A stretch of DNA of 64,000 bases from Streptomyces sp. NBC_01351 (GTDB lineage: Bacteria; Actinomycetota; Actinomycetes; Streptomycetales; Streptomycetaceae): NCBI RefSeq assembly GCF_036237315.1, contig NZ_CP108356.1, positions 2,046,001-2,110,000 on the forward strand, read 5' to 3'. The notes beneath the pieces were generated by a model. The model saw only the letters and a program-made list of their open reading frames with translations. It searched no databases and was not told where the DNA came from. Both the position numbers and the translations under genes were made by a program. Positions 42,535 to 50,754 of the stretch are shown here, in pieces (the stretch's first letter is position 1; each line of letters starts with the position of its first letter).

Positions 42535-43862
42535 ACGGCCTCTCTCGCGTAGCGGTTGGCCGGGCGCGGCAGGCCGTAGTTCTCGCGGAGGGTGCGGCCG
42601 GTGTACTCGGTGCGGAAGAGGCCGCGGCGCTGGAGGATCGGCACGACCTGGTCGACGAAGTCGGTCAGGCCGGTCGGCAGCACGGGGGCCATGATGTTGA
42701 AGCCGTCGGCCGCCCCCTGCGTGAACCACTCCTCCAGCTGGTCCGCGATCTGCTCGGGGGTGCCGGCGAAGGTGCGGTGGCCGCGGCCGGCGCCGAGGCG
42801 GGCGATCAGCTCGCGCAGGGTGAGCCCGTCGCGGCGGGCGAGCTCGGCGACGAGGGTGAAGCGGCTCTTGTTGCCGTTGACGTCCCGCTCCTCGGGGAGG
42901 TCGGGCAGCGGGCCGTCGAGGGGCAGGCCGGTGAGGTCCACGTTCAGCATGCCGGAGAGCTGGGCGAGGCCGTACTCCGGGACCTGGAGGTCGGTGAGCT
43001 GCTGTTCGAGGGCCTTCGCCTCGGCCTCGGTGGAGCCGATGACGGGGGCGATGCCGGGCAGGACGAGCAGGTCGCTCTCGGCCCGGCCGTGGCGGGCGAG
43101 CCGCGACTTCAGGTCCTTGTAGAAGGTCTGGCCGTCGGCGAGGGTCTGCTGGGCGGTGAACACGGCCTCCGCGTACTGGGCGGCGAACTCCTTGCCTGCC
43201 TCGGAGGAGCCGGCCTGCACGAGCAGCGGGTAGCCCTGCGGGGAGCGCGGCACGTTGAGCGGTCCGGCGACCCCGAAGTACTCGCCGCGGTGGGCGGCGG
43301 GGTGGAGCTTGTCGGTGTCGGCGTAGATGCCGCGCTCCTTGTCGAGGACGATCGCGTCGTCCTCCCAGCTGTCCCAGAGCTTGGTGGCGACGTCGAGGAA
43401 CTCGCGGGCGCGGTCGTAGCGCAGGCCGTGCTCCAGGTGCTCCTCCCGGTTGAAGTTGCGGGCCTCGTCGAGCGTGCCGGAGGTGACGATGTTCCAGCCG
43501 GCGCGGCCGCCGCTGATGTGGTCGAGGGAGGCGAACTTCCGGGCCAGGTTGTAGGGCTCGTTGAAGGTGGTGGAGACGGTGGCGATGAGCCCGATGTGCT
43601 CGGTGACGGCGGCGATCGCGGAGAGCAGGGTGAGCGGTTCGAAGCCGCCGAGGGCGTTGTGGCGGGCCTTGCCCCAGAGGGCGACCCCGTCGGCGAAGAA
43701 GATCGAGTCGAGCTTGCCGCGCTCGGCGGTGCGGGCCAGCTCCTGGAAGTAGCGCAGGTCGGTGGCGCGTTCGGGACTGCTGTCGGGGTGGCGCCAGGCG
43801 GCGTCGTGGTGCCCTGCGTTCATGAGGAACGCGTTGAGGTGCAGGGTGCGGGGTGTGGTCAT
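42531..43862 (-). CDS. LLM-class FMN-dependent monooxygenase (NtaA/SnaA/DszA family)
   Basis: A 443-residue FMNH2-dependent monooxygenase. LHLNAFLMNAGHHDAAWRHP at the N-terminus, FFADGVALWG, and GGRAGWNIVTSGT are family landmarks. It would use FMNH2 from the SsuE-like reductase in the same cluster to cleave an organosulfur or similar compound. AGGA precedes the ATG at 43862. The 190-bp gap upstream (43863-44052) is GC-rich with short GGCGGTGA repeats and no gene. Confidence 0.9.
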   Translation of the reverse strand: MTTPRTLHLNAFLMNAGHHDAAWRHPDSSPERATDLRYFQELARTAERGKLDSIFFADGVALWGKARHNALGGFEPLTLLSAIAAVTEHIGLIATVSTTFNEPYNLARKFASLDHISGGRAGWNIVTSGTLDEARNFNREEHLEHGLRYDRAREFLDVATKLWDSWEDDAIVLDKERGIYADTDKLHPAAHRGEYFGVAGPLNVPRSPQGYPLLVQAGSSEAGKEFAAQYAEAVFTAQQTLADGQTFYKDLKSRLARHGRAESDLLVLPGIAPVIGSTEAEAKALEQQLTDLQVPEYGLAQLSGMLNVDLTGLPLDGPLPDLPEERDVNGNKSRFTLVAELARRDGLTLRELIARLGAGRGHRTFAGTPEQIADQLEEWFTQGAADGFNIMAPVLPTGLTDFVDQVVPILQRRGLFRTEYTGRTLRENYGLPRPANRYAREAV

Positions 43863-44052
43863 GGCTGGTCCTGGGGTTTCGGCGGCGGGGCGGTGACTTG
43901 GGGGCGGTGACTTCGCGGGGAGCGTGTGACCGGCGGTGAGCGGTGGGCCGTGGCGGTGAGCGGCGGCGGTGAGCCGGCCGCGGACTCGGAGCGGGAGGCC
44001 GGGGCTGCGGGCCGCGCTGTCGACCGCCACCCGCGCCGGGAGGCGGGCGGCG

Positions 44053-45180
44053 TCAGGCGGGGACGCGCCAGAGGCTGAGCCGGCGTTCGATCGTGACCAG
44101 CAGCTGGTTGAAGGCCACGCCGATGGCGGAGATGGTGATGATGCCCGCGTACATCTGCGGGATGGCGAAGTTGAACTGCGAGGCGTTGATCAGGTAGCCG
44201 AGGCCCGCCTTGGCGCCGATCATCTCCGCGGCCACGAGGACCAGGATGGAGACGGCCCCGGCGAGCCGGATGCCGGTGAAGATGGCCGGTACGGAGGCCG
44301 GAAGGATCACCTTCTGGAAGAGCCTCGGGGTGGACAGGTCCATCGAGCGGGCCAGTCTGACGAGGGTGGGGTCGGCGTTGCCGACGGCGCTGATGGTGTT
44401 CAGCAGGATCGGCCACAGGCAGGCGTAGACGACGATGGACACCTTCGACGTCTCCCCGATGCCGAGCAGCAGGACGAAGACCGGCAGCAGGGCGAGGGCG
44501 GCGGTGTTGCGGAACACCTCCAGCAGCGGCCCGAGGAGCGCGGCGACGGGCCGGTACCAGCCGATGAGCAGGCCGAGCGGCACGGCGACGGCCACGGCGA
44601 TCGCGAAGCCGCCGAAGGAGCGGGTGAGGCTGGCCGAGGTGTGCTGGGCGAGCTGGCCGTTGCCCAGCAGCTCCCACCAGGCCTGGCCGACCACGCTGAC
44701 GGGCGGCAGGAAGGTGGCGTCGACCAAGCCGAGCCGGGGTGCGGTCTCCCATACGGCGAGCAGCGCGAGCAGCGCGGCCGACCGCAGTCCGACGGCCTTC
44801 AGCCCCCGCGCGATGGCCCTGCCGGGGTGGCGGGCGGTTCGGGACGCCGGTGACCCGGCCCCGGTACGGCCGGCCGCGGGGGCCTCCGCTGGGCCGGAGC
44901 CGCGTACCGCTCCTCCGGCCGGCGCCGGGCCCGTGGCCGTGGCCCCGTCTGCCTGGCCGACGGGCGGGGGGGCGGAGCCCCGTACGTCTCCCTCTGCGCG
45001 CGCCGGGCCCGCGGCCTCGACCGCGTGATCAGCGGGCTCGGGGTCGCGGCCGGCGGCCGGGGCCCCCCGCGATCCCGCCCCCTCGGGAGCCGGGGTCCGT
45101 ACGACCTTCCCGGGCTCGGGCGGGCGCACCTCGCCCTCGGGCCCCGCCAGGACTTCGGCGGTGGTGGTGTCGGTGCTCAT
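44053..45180 (-). CDS. ABC transporter permease (SsuC/TauC type) with a long N-terminal extension
   Basis: A 375-residue inner-membrane permease. The binding-protein-dependent transport domain has about six helices from residue 133 on, and the EAA loop is DLSTPRLFQKVILPASVPAIFTGIRLA. About 120 residues before the first helix are a Pro/Ala/Gly-rich, probably disordered, cytoplasmic extension not normal for SsuC or TauC. The ATG at 45180 overlaps the ATPase gene stop by 4 bp, so this start is well supported. Confidence 0.9.
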   Translation of the reverse strand: MSTDTTTAEVLAGPEGEVRPPEPGKVVRTPAPEGAGSRGAPAAGRDPEPADHAVEAAGPARAEGDVRGSAPPPVGQADGATATGPAPAGGAVRGSGPAEAPAAGRTGAGSPASRTARHPGRAIARGLKAVGLRSAALLALLAVWETAPRLGLVDATFLPPVSVVGQAWWELLGNGQLAQHTSASLTRSFGGFAIAVAVAVPLGLLIGWYRPVAALLGPLLEVFRNTAALALLPVFVLLLGIGETSKVSIVVYACLWPILLNTISAVGNADPTLVRLARSMDLSTPRLFQKVILPASVPAIFTGIRLAGAVSILVLVAAEMIGAKAGLGYLINASQFNFAIPQMYAGIITISAIGVAFNQLLVTIERRLSLWRVPA

Positions 45181-46001
45181 ACGGTGGCCTCCTCCTTCTC
45201 CAGTTGCTGCGCGCGCGCCACCTCGTCGTGGAGCAGGGTCCATATCTCGTGGCGGTAGCGGGCGAACTCCGGGCTCGATCGCAGGTCCTCGCCCTGGAGT
45301 CCGGAGGTGCGGGCCTCGCCGAAGGTGATGGGGACGACTTCCTTGACGCGCCCCGGGCGGGAGGTCATGACGGCCACCTTCTGACCGAGGTAGACCGCCT
45401 CCTCGATGCCGTGCGTGATGAAGACGACCGTCTTCCCCGTCCGCTGCCAGATGCGGCGCAGCTCGTCCTGGAGGGACTCCCGGGTCTGCGCGTCGAGCGC
45501 GGCGAACGGCTCGTCCATCAGCAGCACGTCCGGGTCGTACGCCAGTGATCGGGCGATCGCGACGCGCTGGCGCATGCCTCCGGAGAGCTCGTGCGGGTGC
45601 CGGTCCTCGAATCCGGTGAGTCCGACCAGGTCCAGGAACTCCCGTGCCCGGTCAGGCCGTTGACGTCGCGGTACGCCCGTCGCCTCCAGTCCGAATTCGA
45701 CGTTCCCGAGCGCCGTCCGCCAGGGCAGCAGGGCGTACTGCTGGAAGACGATGCCCCGGTCCAGTCCCGGCCCGGTCACCGGCTTGCCGTCGAGCAGGAT
45801 CCGGCCGGACGTCGGCCGGGAAAGACCCCCGAGGAGGTCCAGCAGCGTGGACTTGCCGCAGCCGCTGGGGCCCACGACGACCACGAACTCCCCCGCCTCG
45901 ATCTCCAGGTCGATGCTGTCGAGGGCGGTGAACTCCTCTTTGTTCTTCCTCCCCTTGGCCGGGAAGGTCTTGGTCACCGCCTCGAACACGATCTTCGCCA
46001 T
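45177..46001 (-). CDS. ABC transporter ATPase (SsuB/TauB type)
   Basis: A 274-residue ATPase with Walker A GPSGCGKSTLL, the Q-loop in IVFQQYALLPW, signature LSGGMRQRVAIARSLA, Walker B VLLMDEPFAALDA and the H-loop THGIEEA. The ALLPW and DEPFAALD style is typical of sulfonate, taurine and nitrate importers. It is coupled to the permease by overlap, and the binding-protein gene lies 6 bp upstream. Confidence 0.93.
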   Translation of the reverse strand: MAKIVFEAVTKTFPAKGRKNKEEFTALDSIDLEIEAGEFVVVVGPSGCGKSTLLDLLGGLSRPTSGRILLDGKPVTGPGLDRGIVFQQYALLPWRTALGNVEFGLEATGVPRRQRPDRAREFLDLVGLTGFEDRHPHELSGGMRQRVAIARSLAYDPDVLLMDEPFAALDAQTRESLQDELRRIWQRTGKTVVFITHGIEEAVYLGQKVAVMTSRPGRVKEVVPITFGEARTSGLQGEDLRSSPEFARYRHEIWTLLHDEVARAQQLEKEEATV

Positions 46002-46007
46002 GGCGGG

Positions 46008-47054
46008 TCAGCCCTTCCCGTAGCCGTTGAACTCGTTGGTGTAGAGGTCGGAGGGCTTCAGCTGCCCCTTCTTGATCTCGCCGCGTTCGCCGAGCCAGTC
46101 CAGCCAGAGCTGGAACTCCTTGTCGGCGATCCGGCCGCCCGTCTCGGCGACGCCGTAGGAGCGCCAGTACTGGAGGGTGGCGGCGTCCTCGTTGCGGCCG
46201 CGCTTCTTGACGATCTCCGTCATCCGCGCGACGACCTCGTCGCGCGGGGTGGTGCGGGAGTATTCGATTGCCTTGGCGACACCGGTGGTGAACGTCCGTA
46301 CCGTGTCCGGGTTCTGCTTGATGAAGCGCTCGGTCATGATGTAGGTGCCCGCGCTGAACGAGCCGAGCAGGTCGGTGTCGCTGAACAGCGGGCGGATGCC
46401 GCCGGTGGCGAGGGCCTTGTCGCGCAGGACGCCGCTGAGCACGCCGACCTCGATCTGCTTCTGGCGCAGCGCCTGTTCGGTGTTGACGGGCGGCACGACG
46501 AGGGGTTCGACCTTGGCCGCGTCCGCCTTGGAGAGGCCGCCGCGGCTCAGGTAGATGTCGAGGATGGCCTGGTAGTGCGCGCCCAGGGTGTTCATGCCGA
46601 CCTTCTTGCCGATGAGGTCGCGGGCGGAGCGGATCGGGCTGTCCTCCAGGACGTAGTAGCCGCCGTAGGAGTACTGGTCGGAGCCGTAGGAGGAGATGAC
46701 GGCCTTGATCGGTGCGTTGCCGGAGGCGAGCTTGATGACCGCGCCGTTGAAGGCGCTGCCGAAGTGGGTCTGGCCGGTGGCGGCGGACTGGATGTCCTGC
46801 GGGCCGCTGATGGTGTTGCCGACCCATTCGAGCTTGACGTCCTCGAAGTAGCCCAGGTCCGCGGCGAGTTCGGGAAGGGAGACGTGCCCGACGGCTCCCT
46901 GGTACTTCAGGGTCTTGATCTGCGATCCGGATCCGGAGCCCGAGCCGCCGCCGTTGGCGGTGGCCGTGCCGCAGCTCACCGCGGCCGCCGAGATGCCGAG
47001 CAGGGTGAGGAACTGGCGACGGGAGGTGGTGGTCGAGGTGAAGGCTGCGGCCAT
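46008..47054 (-). CDS. ABC transporter substrate-binding lipoprotein (aliphatic sulfonate/nitrate type)
   Basis: A 348-residue SsuA/NMT1-type binding protein. The N-terminus has a Tat-like SRRQFL followed by a hydrophobic segment and lipobox AVSC, so it is a Tat-exported lipoprotein. A Gly/Ser linker precedes the binding domain (VGHVSLPELAADLGYF, GKKVGMNTLGAHYQAIL). The substrate is probably a sulfonate or related oxyanion compound, judged from the TauD and SsuE-like neighbours. Confidence 0.9.
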   Translation of the reverse strand: MAAAFTSTTTSRRQFLTLLGISAAAVSCGTATANGGGSGSGSGSQIKTLKYQGAVGHVSLPELAADLGYFEDVKLEWVGNTISGPQDIQSAATGQTHFGSAFNGAVIKLASGNAPIKAVISSYGSDQYSYGGYYVLEDSPIRSARDLIGKKVGMNTLGAHYQAILDIYLSRGGLSKADAAKVEPLVVPPVNTEQALRQKQIEVGVLSGVLRDKALATGGIRPLFSDTDLLGSFSAGTYIMTERFIKQNPDTVRTFTTGVAKAIEYSRTTPRDEVVARMTEIVKKRGRNEDAATLQYWRSYGVAETGGRIADKEFQLWLDWLGERGEIKKGQLKPSDLYTNEFNGYGKG

Positions 47055-47077
47055 GACGGTTCCTTGTCGGTACGGGG

Positions 47078-47635
47078 TTACGGGGTGGTGGTGAGCGCGG
47101 CGACGGGGGCCGAGCGCAGGGCGTCGGCGAACTCGTCGACGGCCTGGTAGAGGTCCAGCTCCGCCTCGGGCCGCAGCCGGTCGGGGCCGCTGCCGCGCTC
47201 GACGGAGGAGTCGAGGACGAACCGGCCGGCGGTGACGTGCCGGGCGCCGAGGGCGGAGAGCACGGGCCGCAGGGCGTAGTCGATGGTCAGGACGTGGGCG
47301 AGGCTGCCGCCGGTGGCCAGCGGCAGGATCGTTTTGCCGGCCAGCCCGTCCTGCGGGAGCAGGTCGAGGAAGGCCTTGAGCAGGCCGGTGTACGAGGCCT
47401 TGTAGACCGGGGTCGCGATGACCAGGCCGTCGGCCTCGGCAACGGCTTCGAGCGCCCGGCGGATCTCCGGCTCGCCGCGACGGGCGGCGAGCAGGTCGGC
47501 GGCGGGCAGGTCGCGTACGGAGAGGTGCGCGGTCTCGTGTCCGGAGTGCGCCAGGCGGCGCAGCACGTGGTTGGAGACGACGGCGGTACGGGAGTGGGCG
47601 GAGGGGCTGCCGGTGATGGCGAGCAGGCTGGGCAC
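47078..47635 (-). CDS. NAD(P)H-dependent FMN reductase (SsuE-like)
   Basis: A 185-residue flavodoxin-fold reductase. LAITGSPSAHSRT is the FMN phosphate loop and ATPVYKASYTGLLKAFLDLLP the second FMN-binding segment, characteristic of SsuE. It supplies reduced FMN to the LLM monooxygenase encoded downstream. The GTG at 47635 follows AAGGAG. It lies between the binding protein and the dioxygenase in the same direction. Confidence 0.92.
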   Translation of the reverse strand: MPSLLAITGSPSAHSRTAVVSNHVLRRLAHSGHETAHLSVRDLPAADLLAARRGEPEIRRALEAVAEADGLVIATPVYKASYTGLLKAFLDLLPQDGLAGKTILPLATGGSLAHVLTIDYALRPVLSALGARHVTAGRFVLDSSVERGSGPDRLRPEAELDLYQAVDEFADALRSAPVAALTTTP

Positions 47636-47655
47636 GAAAGCTCCTTGCGGGACGG

Positions 47656-48588
47656 TCAGGCGGCGGTCGAGGCGCCGGAGGCGATGCCGAAGCCGGGGTC
47701 CGGGACGGTCTCGGGGCTGATCAGGCGGGACGGCACCCCGTCGGGCCCGACCGGAACGTCCCCGTCGACCGTCACGCGGCGCAGGGTGCGCTCGTGGTCG
47801 TCGGAGTCGTCCACGCCGTAGTGCTGGGTGGCGCGGTTGTCCCAGATCGCGACGTCACCGGCCCGCCACTGCCAGCGCACCGTGTTTTCGGGGCTCTCGA
47901 TGTGGGACTGGAAGAGGTCCAGCAGGGCGCGTGAGTCACGGCCGCCCAGCCCGTCGATGCGCTGGACGAAGTTGCCGAGCAGCAGGGTGCGTTCGCCGGT
48001 CTCGGGGTGGACACGGACCACCGGGTGCTCGGTGAGGAACTTGGTGGAGGTGAACACCTCGCGGTACTGCGCCAGGGCCTCGGGCAGCGCGTCGGGCTTG
48101 AGGGCCGCGTAGTCGTACTCGTTGGAGTGAAGGGCGCGCAGGCTGTCGGCGAGCACCCGGAGGGGCTCGGGAAGGCCGGCGTAGGCGGTAGCCGTGTTGG
48201 CCCAGAGGGTGTTGCCGCCGTACGGGGGCACGGTGACGGCGCGGAGGATGGAGAAGGCGGGGTAGGCGGGGACGAAGGTGACGTCGGTGTGCCACTGGTT
48301 GGCGCGGGCGCCGTGGTGGGAGTCGATGCCGAGGGCGTAACGCCCGTCCGCGGAGGGGACGGTGGGGTGTGCGACGGGCGCGCCGAGCAGTTGGGCGAAG
48401 GCCTCGTGGCCGGCCTCGTCGAGGTGGTCCTGATCGCGGAAGAAGACGACCTTGTGGGCGAGCAGCGCGGCCCGGACCTCGGCGACGGTCTCCGCGGGGA
48501 GGTCGCCGCCGAGGCGGACGCCGCCGATCTCGGCGCCGATGCGGCCGCCGATCCTGGTGACGGTGGTGTGGGTGGTGGCAGTGGTCAT
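47656..48588 (-). CDS. TauD/TfdA-family 2-oxoglutarate-dependent dioxygenase
   Basis: A 310-residue Fe(II)/2-oxoglutarate dioxygenase. The facial triad is His100-Thr-Asp102 (WHTDVTF) with the distal His in NRATQHYGV, and the 2-oxoglutarate arginine lies in [11 protein letters not shown]. It probably oxidises taurine or an alkyl sulfonate/sulfate to release sulfite or sulfate. It is the first full gene of the sulfur operon. GGGGAG precedes the ATG. Confidence 0.92.
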   Translation of the reverse strand: MTTATTHTTVTRIGGRIGAEIGGVRLGGDLPAETVAEVRAALLAHKVVFFRDQDHLDEAGHEAFAQLLGAPVAHPTVPSADGRYALGIDSHHGARANQWHTDVTFVPAYPAFSILRAVTVPPYGGNTLWANTATAYAGLPEPLRVLADSLRALHSNEYDYAALKPDALPEALAQYREVFTSTKFLTEHPVVRVHPETGERTLLLGNFVQRIDGLGGRDSRALLDLFQSHIESPENTVRWQWRAGDVAIWDNRATQHYGVDDSDDHERTLRRVTVDGDVPVGPDGVPSRLISPETVPDPGFGIASGASTAA

Positions 48589-48613
48589 GGGTGCTCCCCG
48601 GGGAGGGCTGCGG

Positions 48614-48639
48614 TATTTATTTCCGCAGCGGAAGAAATA
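48614..48639. promoter_or_regulatory. AT-rich palindrome upstream of the TauD-like gene
   Basis: A 26-bp near-palindrome, TATTTATTTCCG on one side and CGGAAGAAATA on the other around a CAG centre, strikingly AT-rich for this genome. The nested CTGCGG/CCGCAG could also form a short hairpin. It lies 26-51 bp upstream of the ATG and is a good candidate operator or attenuator for sulfur control. Confidence 0.55.
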
Positions 48640-48814
48640 GGGCCACGGGTGATACGGCCTGCTGCGCGGTGCGGGGGAAGGCGGTACGGAACGGGGCTCG
48701 GGCCCCGGAGCCGCTCGGTTCAGCGGGATGCTGCGGCGTCACGCGACTGCGGGCGCACCGGGGCGGCGGGCCGACGGGCGGCTGCGGGCTCGGCGGCCCG
48801 TCAGGCGGCCGGGA

Positions 48815-48904
48815 TCAGGCCGGACAGCGGCCCGGACACGCGCCCGGCGCGGTACAGGGGCCGGGGGTGTGGAGCCGCGGGACGAGGAGTTCGTTCGCGG
48901 ACAT
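48815..48904 (-). CDS. Possible Cys-rich leader peptide of the sulfur operon
   Basis: A 29-codon open frame, ATG at 48904 to TGA at 48815, about 225 bp upstream of the TauD-like gene and in the same direction. It reads MSANELLVPRLH then TPGPCTAPGACPGRCPA: three Cys codons in its last 13 residues. Short upstream frames ending in Cys codons control sulfur genes in some actinobacteria by ribosome stalling. The Shine-Dalgarno is weak (GGGA), so this is a hypothesis. The gap 48589-49507 holds otherwise only the palindrome and the repeat element. Confidence 0.35.
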   Translation of the reverse strand: MSANELLVPRLHTPGPCTAPGACPGRCPA

Positions 48905-49099
48905 GTCCCGGAGCGTGTCAGCACCCCCACCCCCGGTCAACCCCCGACGAGACCCGCCCCTGCGGCCCCGCCGCACCCCGGCACACCCGGGCTGACCTGG
49001 ACTTTCCCGGTTCCCGCTGCTGCCTGCGGCGGCCGAAAAGCGTGGCCGGATTTCACGGTCCCGCAACGCCACCGCCACGCGCCCGGCCCCCCGCTGCAC

Positions 49100-49405
49100 G
49101 GAGCCACTCCCCGCCCCGCCCTTCCTTCGTTCCCCGAGCGCCGCCCGGGCCCGCGCCTCAATCGCCGGCGCGGCTCAAAGATCCGGGGCTCCGCCCCGTA
49201 CTCTCCCCCCAGACTCCGTCCGGGGGGACCCCCACTCCTCAAACGCCGGAGGGGCTGGATTTCACGCGCCCAGGACGGGGACGGGGTGGGGTGTTGTCCG
49301 GGACGTAAAACGTGATGTGTGGCGCGGCACCCACCCGTCACCATCAAAGACCCGCCCAGGCGCCATAAATCATGAGTCCCGGACAACACCCCACCCCGGC
49401 ACCGG
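49100..49405 (-). repeat. Long inverted-repeat element, copy B
   Basis: This is the reverse complement of the block at 8451-8730. The perfect 23-bp inverted repeats are at 49282-49304 and 49376-49398. The core has only scattered changes from copy A, mostly in the loop (TTCGTTGGTGGGG against TTTGATGGTGACG). The adjoining intergenic repeat carries about 30 extra bases, a GGGGGGACCCCC-type hairpin, around 49205-49240. It lies between the sulfur operon promoter and the ROK gene. Confidence 0.7.
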
Positions 49406-49507
49406 CCCCCACACGCTGCCCCCGCGCCCGGTCACCACCCCACCCGCCAAGCCCCCGGCACGGGAACCGGCATGATCGGGGGACGCCCCCACCCCCAAGG
49501 AGCCCCC

Positions 49508-50692
49508 GTGACCCCCATGGCCGGCGACAGCCGGGCCGCCGCGAATGCCGCCACCGTGCTGCGCACGGTCCTCGCGCACGGCCCCGTCGCGCGCAGCGCC
49601 ATCGCCCCGCTGTGCGGGCTCAGCCCCGCCGCCGTGTCCCGGCAGGCCACCGGCCTGCTCCGCAGCGGGCTGCTGCGCGAGCTCCCCGGGCCGGCGGCCT
49701 CCGGCGCGGGACGGCCGCGGATCCCGCTCGACCTGCACACCGGCCCCGTCGGCGGACCCGTCGCCGCCGGGCTGCACATCGGCGTGCCCGCCGCCACCTT
49801 CAGCCTCGTCGACCTCCGCGGCACACTCCTCGCCCGCCGCACCTCACCCCACCACGCCCCCGGCCCCGGCCCCGGCCCCGCCGGCATCGGCGACATCGCC
49901 GACCGACTCGCCGCCTTCCTCCGCGAGTTCGACACCGGCCGCCCCCTCCTCGGCGTCGGCGTCGCCCTCGGCGGCTGGGTCCGCCCCGGCGACGGGACCG
50001 TCGTCCGCCACGACGCGCTCGGCTGGCGGGACCGCCCCCTCGGCGCCGAGCTCGCCGAGCGGCTCCGTCTGCCCGTCTCCGTCGACAACCACGCCCGCGC
50101 CGTCGCCCACGCCGAGATCCTCTTCGGCCGGCCCGAGGCCCGCCGCAGCCTCGTCCACCTCTTCATCGGCAATGTCGTCGACGCCGCGTTCGGCATCGAG
50201 GGCACCGTCCACCAGGGCCCGGGCGCGGCAGCCGGTGACGTGGCCCACCTCCCGGTGCCCGGGTCCCGGAAGACCTGCCCCTGCGGACGCACCGGCTGCC
50301 TCCAGGCCACCGCCTCCGACTCCGTGCTCGGCGCCGAAGCCGTCCGTCGCGGCATCGTCCCGGAGCCGTCCGTCAACCTGCTGGTGGACGCGGCGGCGAC
50401 CGGCGACCCCCGCGCGGACCGGCTGCTGCGTGAGCGGGCCCGCGCCGTCGGCGGAGCGGCGGCCGTCCTCCTGGACGTCTTCAACCCGGCCGTCATGGTG
50501 GTCACCGAACTGTCGAGCGTGCTGCACGACGGCTACCTGGAGGAGATTCGCGACGCCGCGGCCGCGATCTCGCGGACCGGGAGCGCCCCCGGCCGCATCG
50601 TGAGCCCGCACGCGGGGCCCGCCGTACTCCCAGGGGCGGCGGCGACCGTCCTGCTCGGGCCGCTCTTTCGTGACCCCTCCCATCTCAATTGA
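49508..50692 (+). CDS. ROK-family transcriptional regulator
   Basis: A 394-residue ROK protein with an N-terminal winged helix (RSAIAPLCGLSPAAVSRQATGLLRSGLL) and a sugar-kinase-like domain. The structural zinc site is CPCGRTGCLQ. The ATP/phosphate segment GVGVALGGWV is kept but the kinase DxGG motif is degraded, which is normal for ROK repressors. The GTG at 49508 follows AAGGAG. It is divergent from the sulfur operon across the repeat element, which it might regulate. Confidence 0.88.
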   Translation: MTPMAGDSRAAANAATVLRTVLAHGPVARSAIAPLCGLSPAAVSRQATGLLRSGLLRELPGPAASGAGRPRIPLDLHTGPVGGPVAAGLHIGVPAATFSLVDLRGTLLARRTSPHHAPGPGPGPAGIGDIADRLAAFLREFDTGRPLLGVGVALGGWVRPGDGTVVRHDALGWRDRPLGAELAERLRLPVSVDNHARAVAHAEILFGRPEARRSLVHLFIGNVVDAAFGIEGTVHQGPGAAAGDVAHLPVPGSRKTCPCGRTGCLQATASDSVLGAEAVRRGIVPEPSVNLLVDAAATGDPRADRLLRERARAVGGAAAVLLDVFNPAVMVVTELSSVLHDGYLEEIRDAAAAISRTGSAPGRIVSPHAGPAVLPGAAATVLLGPLFRDPSHLN

Positions 50693-50694
50693 GA
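50683..50694. promoter_or_regulatory. Perfect 12-bp palindrome at the ROK stop codon
   Basis: TCTCAATTGAGA spans the ROK stop codon, flanked by CCCCTCC and GGGGGAG that extend the dyad. It could be a terminator stem or an operator for the mutase operon that begins about 60 bp downstream. Confidence 0.35.
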
Positions 50695-50754
50695 GGGGGA
50701 GATCACACCCTGTTGTTATTGGTCGTTCACAGACGCCCCCCTAGCATTCGAGCC

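Noticed and set aside
49372..50603. Alternative plus-strand frames over the ROK gene
   Set aside because: They are Arg/Pro- or Ser/Pro-rich shadows; the ROK frame has the zinc motif, helix-turn-helix and AAGGAG start.
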